From an uncultured Myxococcales bacterium (GTDB taxonomy: Bacteria > Myxococcota_A > Polyangia > Polyangiales > Polyangiaceae), in assembly GCA_937949945.1 (NCBI GenBank), contig CALFEQ010000121.1, positions 1 through 64,000 of the forward strand: 64,000 nt of DNA. The letters are read 5' to 3'. The first letter of the stretch is position 1; the number at the start of each line of letters is the position of its first letter. The notes beneath the pieces were generated by a model. That model saw nothing but the letters and a program-made list of their open reading frames with translations, did no database searches and was not told where the DNA came from. Both the position numbers and the translations under genes were made by a program. Positions 48,950 through 56,013 of this stretch are shown in pieces.

Positions 48950-50572
48950 TCAGTCGTAGGGATTCGGCGGTGGCTCGATGGTGGCCACCGGGTTCACGGG
49001 ACGAGGCTTCTTCTTCATCGTGACCTCGATTTCCTCCTCCGAGGTCGGCGTGATCGTCACGGTCGTGTCTTGACGCCCGTCGGCTTTCACCAAGACCGTG
49101 ACGCTGCCGGCGTCGGGCCGCGCGACCCACCGCTGGCCCGCGGGTAGCGCCTCGCCGTTCACGAACAATCGCGCGCCCTCCGGCACGACGAGGGTGATGC
49201 GATCGCTGAGCGCAGGCGTCTCGTCGTCGAGGTCGCCGAGGAAGAGCGCGGGCTGTCCTTGACCGCTCCGATCCTCGCCCGCGTCGGGTGCGGCGGAGGC
49301 GACCAGCGCGCCCGCGTCGGCCTGCGCGAGGCTCGCGAGCATCGCGCGCTCCTTGCGGGCGGTGCGCACCCAGGAGAGGACGGCCAGGCCGATGCCGAGG
49401 CCGACGAGCACGGCGGCGACGGCGGAGAGCAGGCTCATCCCCTCGCGCTCCTCGCGCGGGCGCGCCCTCCGATCGATCTCCATCGCGCCCGGCCCGGAGT
49501 CGGCGACGGGCGTCACGCGAGGCATCATGTCAGGGAGCGACGGCTGCGGCTCGGGCCACGGCGCATGCGACGAGCGCGGCGGCGGAGGCGGGACCGACAT
49601 GACGCCCGCGGCGCGCGCCTCGATCTCCTCGCGGCAGCGCTCGTGCACCAGGAGCGCGATCTGGTTCTGGCTCACCGGCGGGCCGCTCGTCGAGAGCCAG
49701 CCTTCGAGCGCACGGCGAAGCTGCAGCGCCGTCTCGAAGCGGGCCTCGGGCGAGATCGCCATCGCGCGCATCACGATCTTCTCGAGCGCGGGCGGGTATC
49801 CGGGGACGACGGCGCTCGGCGGATCGAACGTGCCGTGGATGATCGCCGTCATGATCTGCGGGTCGTTCTCGCCCACGAAAGGCCTCTTGCCCGTCGTGAT
49901 CTCGTAGAGGACGACGCCCAGCGAGAAGACGTCGCTGCGCCGATCGAGCCCGCCGCCGACGAGCTGCTCGGGCGACATGTAACCGAGCTTGCCTTTGAGC
50001 TGCCCGGCGAGCGTCACCTGGAGCCGCCCGAGCGCCTTCGCCACGCCGAAGTCCGTGACCTTCACCCGGCCGTCGAGCGTGAGGAGGATGTTGTGCGGAG
50101 AGACGTCGCGGTGGACGACGGAGAGCGGGCGGCCTCGTTCGTCGGTCAGCTCGTGGGCGGCATGGAGGCCGGCGCACGTCTCGGACACGATCTTCGCCGC
50201 GTGCCGGAGCGGGAGCGGCACGCGCGGCGGGTCCTCCATGTCGGGAGGTCCGGGTCGGAGGACGTGTGCGAGCGACGCACCGTCCACCCACTCCATGACG
50301 AGCGTGAGGTGACCTTCGAGCTCGACGAGCTCGAACGTCTCGCAGACGTTCTCGTGGCGGATCCGCGTCGCGATCCGAGCCTCGTCGAAGAACATGTCGC
50401 GGAAGGCGGCGTTCTCCGCGAGCTCGGGCTGCAGCATCTTCAGCGCGTGGATGGCGCCGGTGCTCCGGTGCCGAGCCGCCCAGACGGACGCCATTCCGCC
50501 CGTGCCCACGGGGACGAGCAGCTCGTAGGGGCCGAGGATGCGCCGTGGATGGAGGTCGTCGGCTCTCTGCAC
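48950..50572 (-). CDS. Ser/Thr protein kinase with PEGA domain
   Basis: The protein has 540 residues. The kinase domain (about 10-290) has GTGGMASVWAAR, Lys45, HRDVSPHN (154-161), DFG 174-176 and SPEQ, so it should be active. A Pro-rich linker is followed by a membrane helix near 380-401. An extracytoplasmic PEGA domain follows (ITLVVPEGARLFVNGEAL, then VTVLVKADGRQDTTVTI). The frame is open to an ATG at 50692, but that part has poor coding character. GTG 50572 follows GGTGG by 6 bases and lies just before the kinase fold. It is divergent from the CXXCH protein gene and upstream of the coiled-coil/TPR gene. Confidence 0.9.
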   Translation of the reverse strand: MQRADDLHPRRILGPYELLVPVGTGGMASVWAARHRSTGAIHALKMLQPELAENAAFRDMFFDEARIATRIRHENVCETFELVELEGHLTLVMEWVDGASLAHVLRPGPPDMEDPPRVPLPLRHAAKIVSETCAGLHAAHELTDERGRPLSVVHRDVSPHNILLTLDGRVKVTDFGVAKALGRLQVTLAGQLKGKLGYMSPEQLVGGGLDRRSDVFSLGVVLYEITTGKRPFVGENDPQIMTAIIHGTFDPPSAVVPGYPPALEKIVMRAMAISPEARFETALQLRRALEGWLSTSGPPVSQNQIALLVHERCREEIEARAAGVMSVPPPPPRSSHAPWPEPQPSLPDMMPRVTPVADSGPGAMEIDRRARPREEREGMSLLSAVAAVLVGLGIGLAVLSWVRTARKERAMLASLAQADAGALVASAAPDAGEDRSGQGQPALFLGDLDDETPALSDRITLVVPEGARLFVNGEALPAGQRWVARPDAGSVTVLVKADGRQDTTVTITPTSEEEIEVTMKKKPRPVNPVATIEPPPNPYD

Positions 50573-50784
50573 CGCGGACCACCAGTATAGGAGGCGCGGG
50601 CCATCGACCTCGCGCGAAATCACGATGGGTCGCGAGCGCTCACGATCCACGCCGACGACTCGCACGCCGTCGCGAACACATGCGCGTTGCACGCATCTTT
50701 TCGTTCGCGCCGCACGATCTCCCGCCGTTTGCGCGAAAATCGACGCTACTACACGGGGGCACGGCCGTTGCTCTTCGGGGGAGC

Positions 50785-51777
50785 ATGGCGTCGCGGGGAT
50801 GTTCGGGGGCGCGCAAGGGCTTGCGCATGTGGGTCTTTGCGCTCTTGGTGCCGGTGGTCGCGGCGGGCCTTGCGCTCGTCGACAAGAAGGAGGCGCATGC
50901 CGAGGGCGCCGAGGCCGACAAGGCGGAGGCGAACGAGCGCTGCGCGATTCGTCTGGCGATCTCGCTCGTCGGCAAGAGCCCGGACGAGGCGCTCCTGTCG
51001 TCGTCGAACCCGCAGGACCGCGTCGACGAGATGCTCGCGTCGCCGGAGTTCGCCGATCGCTTCGCGCGCTTCACGAACGCCCAGCTCAACGGCGGTCCGA
51101 TCGCGAACGCGAACGATGATCCGATCTACTGGCTCGCCAAGCACGTCATCACGCAGAAGCGGCCGTGGTCCGACCTGTTCGTCGGACGCTACCGGATCAC
51201 GCCGTCGCCCACGGCCGGCGCCGGGATGATCGTCGAGGACGACCCGGAGGGACTCGGGTACTTCCGCTCCGAGTCCTGGATGAAGCGCTACGCGGGCAAC
51301 GAGGAGAAGGGCCTCATGCTCGTCGCGGCCTTCCGCATCGTGCAGAACACGACGGGGCTCGAGCTCACGCCGTCGGTCGGTAACCCGGGCGACGATCGCA
51401 GCGAGGCCGGACGAAAGGCGGACGCGTGCAGGGGCTGCCACTACGACGCGTGGTTCGCGATCGACACCGTGGCGAACCTCCTGCCCACGCGGACGGGGAT
51501 GGGCGACGAGATCACGTTCTCGCCGCCGACCGCGGGCCCGCAGAAGCTGTTCGGCAAGACGATCGCGAACGATCGCGAGCTCGTCGAGACGCTGGTCGAC
51601 TCCGACGCCTGGCGCTTCAACCAGTGCCGCGCCGTCTTCCAGTTCCTCTATGGCCGCCCCGAGAACCAGTGCGAGGCGAAGGTGTTCGACGCGTGCGTCG
51701 CCGCCCTCGAAGAGAAGAAGACCATCCAGAGCGCGGTCGCGGCCGTCGCGAAGGATCCCTCGTTCTGCATCAACTGA
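50785..51777 (+). CDS. Exported single-CXXCH protein of the DUF1501-type gene cluster
   Basis: The protein has 330 residues. The signal peptide has a basic n-region (ARKGLR) and cleavage after EAHA, near residue 40. A single c-type heme motif (ACRGCHYD) lies near residue 215. The rest is helical and Cys-poor, with a C-terminal segment (FNQCRAVFQFLYGRPENQC) containing further cysteines that may pair. I do not recognise the family beyond the heme site. The next two genes follow at 11 and 9 bases, giving a tight three-gene unit. ATG 50827 is an alternative start but would remove the basic n-region. Confidence 0.85.
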   Translation: MASRGCSGARKGLRMWVFALLVPVVAAGLALVDKKEAHAEGAEADKAEANERCAIRLAISLVGKSPDEALLSSSNPQDRVDEMLASPEFADRFARFTNAQLNGGPIANANDDPIYWLAKHVITQKRPWSDLFVGRYRITPSPTAGAGMIVEDDPEGLGYFRSESWMKRYAGNEEKGLMLVAAFRIVQNTTGLELTPSVGNPGDDRSEAGRKADACRGCHYDAWFAIDTVANLLPTRTGMGDEITFSPPTAGPQKLFGKTIANDRELVETLVDSDAWRFNQCRAVFQFLYGRPENQCEAKVFDACVAALEEKKTIQSAVAAVAKDPSFCIN

Positions 51778-51788
51778 GGAGCACCGCC

Positions 51789-52472
51789 ATGGAGTCGATC
51801 AAGCTGGGCTTCGGTCCTTGCCTCTTCGTCACGATGACGGCGCTCCTCGTCGGGGCCTGCGTCGACGAGGATCCCAACTCGCTCAAGCGTCGCGGCGGCG
51901 CCGGCGACGATCCGAGCGCCGAAGGCGCCGACGAAGGATCGGAGGCGCTGCCCGAGGCGCTCCAGTGCACGGTGAAGCCGGAGGGACGCTCGTACGTCCT
52001 GTTCGACGGGACGAGGCTCGAGGCCTCGCGGGTCAACGAGAACGCCGGCGTGAACCGCGCGCGCATCAAGCCGTACGCGGTCATGGCGACCGAGTACGAG
52101 CGCGTGCTCGGCCTCGTCCCCGAGGGCATCAAGACGGCCGGCGGCTCGTTCGACGATCCGCCCGAGCGCTGGTACGCGGAGGGCTCGCACTCCGGCGTCT
52201 CCATCAATGCCATCTTCGAGATCTCGTTCGAGGGCTGCCTCGCGTGGGCGAAGGCGGCGCCGGAGCTCGCGGACGCTCCGACGGACGAGTCGGCGACGGC
52301 CGAGTGCACGAAGCTGATGCGCAAGGCGTGGAGCCGGACGCCGTCGCCCGACGAGATCGCGGGCTGCGTCGATCTCGCCGTGAACAAGCTCGCCTCCCAG
52401 TCGGATCCGGCGCGTCGTTGGGCGTACGTCTGCGCGTCGGTGCTGTCGTCGAGCCACTTCCTGACGTTCTGA
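51789..52472 (+). CDS. Lipoprotein of unknown function
   Basis: This is a 227-residue lipoprotein (LLVGAC at about residue 24) with an acidic disordered stretch after the anchor. The mature part is mostly helical, with five or so cysteines (LQCTVKPEG, GCLAWAK, AECTKLM, IAGCVDL, YVCAS). It resembles the small helical domain common in proteins paired with DUF1501 (segment RKAWSRTPSPDEIAGCVDLA, which recalls DUF1585/DUF1592-type helices). It sits between the CXXCH protein and the DUF1501 protein, with a good GAGGAGC site. Confidence 0.82.
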   Translation: MESIKLGFGPCLFVTMTALLVGACVDEDPNSLKRRGGAGDDPSAEGADEGSEALPEALQCTVKPEGRSYVLFDGTRLEASRVNENAGVNRARIKPYAVMATEYERVLGLVPEGIKTAGGSFDDPPERWYAEGSHSGVSINAIFEISFEGCLAWAKAAPELADAPTDESATAECTKLMRKAWSRTPSPDEIAGCVDLAVNKLASQSDPARRWAYVCASVLSSSHFLTF

Positions 52473-52481
52473 GGTGCCACC

Positions 52482-53777
52482 ATGAAGAAGCTCTTCGGTC
52501 AGAACCGAGAACGCGGGCTCGAGCTCTCCCGGCGAGGGCTCCTGAAGGGCGCGCTCGCCGTCGCGGGCGCCGCCGCCGGAGCGCGCCTCGCCGGTCCGCT
52601 CGTCGGCAGGGCCGGCGCCGCGCCGAACGGCGAGACCTCGCACTTCGTGCACATCTTCTTCAACGGCGGCCTCAACGCGCTCTTCGCCGGGTGCGCGGAC
52701 AAGTTCCTCACCGGCAACGTCTTCGGCGTCACGAGCAGCAACATCCTCGAGGTCGGCGACGGCGTCTTCACCGACAAGGGGACCTTCGGCACGCTCCCGA
52801 AGTTCGCGCTCGATCACTGGGCCGCGATCGGGATCCGGCACGGCAACGCGCTCCACACGACGCCGCAGAACCTCCGCTCCGGCGGCGAGCGCGCGCTCCT
52901 CGTCAACGGATCGAAGTGCTACCTGAACGAGCTCGCCTACTACATGGGCGGCGACTCCGCCTTCAAGGCCGTATACTTCGGCGACCGCGCGCCGGCGTAC
53001 CAGGCGCAGCCGAAGTTCCAGGACGTCCCGCTCGAGCGCGTGTCCGATCTCAAGAACGCGCTGCGCGCGGCGGGCGGCGACGGCCCCGATCCGGACGCCC
53101 CCGAGCGCGAGCCTGCGGCGATGGCGCTCGAGACGTCGGCGGCGATCTCGCAGCGTCAGATCGGCACCAACCCGGGACGGCTCTCGCCGCTCACCGACGC
53201 GTACGACTCGGCCGTCGCCTCGTTGAGGAAGCCGCTGCCGCCGCCGGTCACGTTCGAGGAGATCGACAAGGCCTACGGCCTCGGCGGCAGGAGCAGCGTC
53301 AACAGCTTCGCCGCGATGCTCGCCGGCGCGGAGATCATGATCCGCGCGGCGAACACGAACGTGATCAACATCTGCGACTTCGGCCTCGCGTCGTGGGACT
53401 TCCACCAGGTCTCCGGCGGCCGCTCGCTCAACGGCACGTACTCCCGCAACAAGCTGACCGGCACGGGCGGCTTCAGCGGCAACCGCATCGCGCCCATCCG
53501 CACGTTCATCTCGCGGATGCTGAACACGCCGGGCCGCAACGTCGTCGTCGCCATCTCCGGCGAGCTCGTGCGCCTGCCGAACGGCGATCACGGCGACGGC
53601 ACGCTGGCGATGCTCTTCGGCAAATACGTCAAGCGCGGCCTCAGCTTCCCGGTGAACTCGCAGGCGCGCTTCTCGCCGAGCACGCCGGGCCCGAAGGGCT
53701 TCTGGGCCGCCGTCGCCGCGGCGCTCAAGGTGCCGGGGCAGCCGTTCGGCGCGAATCCGCATCCTCTCATCGTGTGA
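52482..53777 (+). CDS. DUF1501 protein with Tat-type leader
   Basis: The protein has 431 residues. The N-terminus has a twin-arginine motif (LSRRGLLKGALAVAGAAAG), so it should be exported folded. DUF1501 proteins are related to the alkaline-phosphatase/sulfatase fold, and in planctomycetes they pair with cytochrome-domain proteins. The visible family features here are HIFFNGGLNALF, IRHGNALHTTPQNLRSGGERALL and FGLASWDFHQ. The usual DUF1501 'GG.D.lh' opening is altered. Metal ligands are not certain by eye. It is the last gene of the three-gene cluster, followed by a strong hairpin. Confidence 0.88.
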   Translation: MKKLFGQNRERGLELSRRGLLKGALAVAGAAAGARLAGPLVGRAGAAPNGETSHFVHIFFNGGLNALFAGCADKFLTGNVFGVTSSNILEVGDGVFTDKGTFGTLPKFALDHWAAIGIRHGNALHTTPQNLRSGGERALLVNGSKCYLNELAYYMGGDSAFKAVYFGDRAPAYQAQPKFQDVPLERVSDLKNALRAAGGDGPDPDAPEREPAAMALETSAAISQRQIGTNPGRLSPLTDAYDSAVASLRKPLPPPVTFEEIDKAYGLGGRSSVNSFAAMLAGAEIMIRAANTNVINICDFGLASWDFHQVSGGRSLNGTYSRNKLTGTGGFSGNRIAPIRTFISRMLNTPGRNVVVAISGELVRLPNGDHGDGTLAMLFGKYVKRGLSFPVNSQARFSPSTPGPKGFWAAVAAALKVPGQPFGANPHPLIV

Positions 53778-53862
53778 TCACACCGACTTCGACTCGGCCG
53801 GCTCGCCCGGCGCGCGCGGCGTCTCCACCGAACGTCGCGTCCTCCGCGGCGCGCGAGCCAGT

Positions 53863-53917
53863 CCCTCGTGCCTCCGTGACGAGCTGCCTCCTCCTCGTCG
53901 TCACGGAGGCACGAGGG
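53863..53917. terminator. Strong 20-bp inverted repeat after the DUF1501 cluster
   Basis: Arms 53863-53882 and 53898-53917 are perfectly complementary over 20 bases with a 15-base loop, 85 bases past the stop. No T-run follows. It is the longest perfect hairpin I noticed in the window, and would end or stabilise the transcript on either strand. Confidence 0.6.
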
Positions 53918-53975
53918 CCCGGGCCGGCTGCTTTCGGCGCCGTGGCGCTTGCTGCACGCGCGGCGCGCCCGCAAG

Positions 53976-54722
53976 ATGCCCGCGCCCATGAACGCGGAGC
54001 TGATCCGTCGCGTCGACACCGCCGCCGGGGCGTTCGCCGCGCTCGCGTCGTCGTGCGCGGTCGTCGTCGAGCGGTGCTTCTCGGAGGAGCGCTGCGCCGA
54101 ATGGGTCCGCGGCGTGTACGCGGCTCGCGACCGGTGGACGCACGATTTCGGCGGCGAGCAGTTCTGTCTCGGGCGTGCGTTCTACACGCATTTCGAGGAG
54201 GGGCGGAGCGCCGAGTACTTCGCCGACGCCGCGCGCTCGGACGCGCTCGTCGAGGAGTACGCGCCGGGGCTGCAGCAGGCGATGCGCGACCTCGTCGCGA
54301 CCGTCATCGGCGACACGCGCGTGGTGCCGCGGCGAGGGTGGTGCGGCCCCGGCGTGCACGTGTTTCCGCCGGGCGGGCCCGTCGCGTCGCGCGGCGGCGT
54401 CGTGCACTTCGACACCGAAGGGCTCGCGGCGCATCACGCGCGGCAGCGGCGGCCTGCGATCTCGATCGTCGCGATGCTCCAGGCGCCGGAGAGCGACGGC
54501 GGGCTCCGCGTCTGGGACGTGCGCTACGAGGGGCACGACCATCCCACCGACGAAGAGCTCGCGCGGCCGAGCGCCGTCGTGACGTACCAGACGGGCGACG
54601 TCGTCTTGTTCGAGAGCTACCGCCTGCACCAGATCCAGCCGTTCGGCGGATCGCGCGAGCGCATCAGCGCCACGGTCCACGCCGCCCAGATCGACGTCGG
54701 GCTCTGGGAGTGCTGGTTCTGA
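53976..54722 (+). CDS. 2-oxoglutarate/Fe(II) oxygenase-like protein
   Basis: The protein has 248 residues. The double-stranded beta-helix oxygenase facial triad is visible: HFD (His144, Asp146) and a distal His218 (YRLHQIQPF), with a basic RERIS segment after it for the 2-oxoglutarate carboxylate. The N-terminal part (VVVERCFSEERCAEWVRGVY) matches the leading helices of the prolyl-hydroxylase-like group. The substrate is unknown. No signal peptide is seen. Start: ATG 53976 or ATG 53988; neither has a clear ribosome site. Confidence 0.82.
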   Translation: MPAPMNAELIRRVDTAAGAFAALASSCAVVVERCFSEERCAEWVRGVYAARDRWTHDFGGEQFCLGRAFYTHFEEGRSAEYFADAARSDALVEEYAPGLQQAMRDLVATVIGDTRVVPRRGWCGPGVHVFPPGGPVASRGGVVHFDTEGLAAHHARQRRPAISIVAMLQAPESDGGLRVWDVRYEGHDHPTDEELARPSAVVTYQTGDVVLFESYRLHQIQPFGGSRERISATVHAAQIDVGLWECWF

Positions 54723-54748
54723 CCTCGCGGCGCGCGCGCGGCGCCCGC

Positions 54749-55084
54749 TCAGCGCGCGTGGAGGCGCGAGTCGGCGGTGTGGTCGCGATCGCGAAGATCG
54801 CTGGTCGTGTCGGTCGCGAGGAGCTGATCGCTCGTCGGGCTCGCCTCGGTCTCGGGCAGCACCGGGCGGATGTCGTCGAGGCCGTTCGTCTTGAGCACGG
54901 CCTCCGCGGCGACGAGCGACACGCCGAAGGTCGCCGCTCCCATCGCGGCGAAGATGGCGAGTTTCGCCAAGCTCACCCCCAGGGTCTCCTCGATTCGCCG
55001 TTTCGGCCGAAGCTCCCGCGCCGGACCCTCCGTCCTGCGCGCGGTCGGCACGACGCGGGCCCGCGTCGACGTTCCGATCATCAT
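54749..55084 (-). CDS. Small single-pass membrane protein
   Basis: The protein has 111 residues: a basic N-terminus (about 40 residues), one membrane helix (LAKLAIFAAMGAATFGVSLVAAEAVL) and a polar C-terminal tail of 45 residues. An excellent GGAGG/GAGGG site precedes ATG ATG. It converges on the oxygenase gene. It has coding-like codon use. The family is not recognised. Confidence 0.65.
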   Translation of the reverse strand: MMIGTSTRARVVPTARRTEGPARELRPKRRIEETLGVSLAKLAIFAAMGAATFGVSLVAAEAVLKTNGLDDIRPVLPETEASPTSDQLLATDTTSDLRDRDHTADSRLHAR

Positions 55085-55255
55085 CGCCCTCGTCCTCCCG
55101 TGAGTCGATCTCCGCCGGGCCGGGCATCTGCACGGGCTGCGCCACCTCGCGCACGCGGAGGCTCCGGCGGTACGTCGCGTTCGACGTGTCGTTTCGCCTC
55201 GACGCACGCGCCTTCGAGCGTGCAAGCCACACGAGCGAACAGGAAACCCGTTCAC

Positions 55256-55309
55256 TGTGGACAAGCCGGGGCGGCGGGCGCCGCTGTCGCTCTTCGCAGG
55301 TTCTCCACA
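55256..55309. other. Two DnaA-box-like 9-mers in a 283-base gap
   Basis: The gap between the small membrane-protein gene and the end of the hydrogenase accessory operon (55085-55367) has no gene. It contains TGTGGACAA at 55256-55264 (reverse of TTGTCCACA) and TTCTCCACA at 55301-55309. Each differs by one base from the DnaA consensus TTATCCACA. They are in opposite orientation, 36 bases apart. This may be chance. Confidence 0.3.
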
Positions 55310-55367
55310 GCTTGACGACAGCTCGCCTGCCGCGGTCTTTCGCGCCACACGCCCGCGGGCTCGGTGC

Positions 55368-55532
55368 TCACATGCTGCGGAGGCGGAGGTAGCGGCGGAG
55401 CGAAGGGAGCTCCTTCGCGAAGATGACGAGGCCCACCGCCGTCAGGGCTCCGAGCACGAACACGGCCGCGCGCGAGAGGCCCGCTTCAGCGCGGCGTCTT
55501 CTTCTCCAGCCCGAGCTTCTTCTCCAGTCCAT
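55368..55532 (-). CDS. 54-residue membrane protein of the hydrogenase cluster
   Basis: This small gene encodes a basic N-terminus of about 20 residues, one membrane helix (AAVFVLGALTAVGLVIFAKE) and a conserved-looking tail (LPSLRRYLRLRSM). The tail resembles very small membrane proteins (DUF6893-like, ending 'PDlrRYlRiRrM') that I recall from actinobacterial hydrogenase loci. That recollection is not checked. GAGG lies 6 bases before the ATG. It overlaps the maturation-protease gene by 47 bases in another frame. It could be a membrane anchor or adaptor for a hydrogenase whose small subunit lacks one. Confidence 0.6.
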   Translation of the reverse strand: MDWRRSSGWRRRRRAEAGLSRAAVFVLGALTAVGLVIFAKELPSLRRYLRLRSM

Positions 55533-56013
55533 GGGACACCTCGGATTCGACGATCCGCCGCACGAGACGTACGGCGGGCGACACGGCCTCGCGGACGCGC
55601 GGACTGAGCTGCATCCCCTGCTCGAGGGACGAAGGCTCGCACCCGACGATCCGCGTCGGCGGAAGGCTGCCTCCGAGCGCGGAGAGCGCCGCGAGCACGG
55701 CGGACGGGCTCATGGCGTGCGCGTCGGGAGGCGCGACGAGCGCTTGGGCGTCGAGGTCCGGGTCGATGACGTACAGCGTCCCGGGCTCTCCGCCGCGCGC
55801 CATCGCGTCGACGAGCACGAAGAGATCCAGCGGCGGCGGGCTCGAGAGCTCGAACGCGAGGTGCAGCGATCGGACGCCGAAGTCGACGACCTCGAGCCAC
55901 GGCGGCAGATCCTCTTCCCGCAGGCGCCGGACGACCTCGACGCCGAACCCGTCGTCGCCGAAGAAGACGTTCCCCACGCCCGCCACGAGGGCGCGCCTTT
56001 TGGTGTGCGTCAT
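55486..56013 (-). CDS. Hydrogenase maturation protease (HybD/HupD type)
   Basis: The protein has 175 residues. The N-terminus (VAGVGNVFFGDDGFGVEVV) carries the family motif GN....DDG.G, with the nickel-sensing acidic residues of the GNxxxxDDGxG loop. This endopeptidase removes the C-terminal tail of the large subunit once nickel is inserted. It overlaps the upstream gene by 4 bases (ATGA). The length is typical, with a short charged C-terminal extension. It is highly likely to act on the large subunit whose gene begins at the right edge of the window. Confidence 0.93.
   Translation of the reverse strand: MTHTKRRALVAGVGNVFFGDDGFGVEVVRRLREEDLPPWLEVVDFGVRSLHLAFELSSPPPLDLFVLVDAMARGGEPGTLYVIDPDLDAQALVAPPDAHAMSPSAVLAALSALGGSLPPTRIVGCEPSSLEQGMQLSPRVREAVSPAVRLVRRIVESEVSHGLEKKLGLEKKTPR

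Noticed and set aside
50573..50692. Extra 40 N-terminal residues on the PEGA kinase
   Set aside because: The added sequence has poor coding character, no domain content, and extends into the divergent promoter region; GTG 50572 has a better placed ribosome site.
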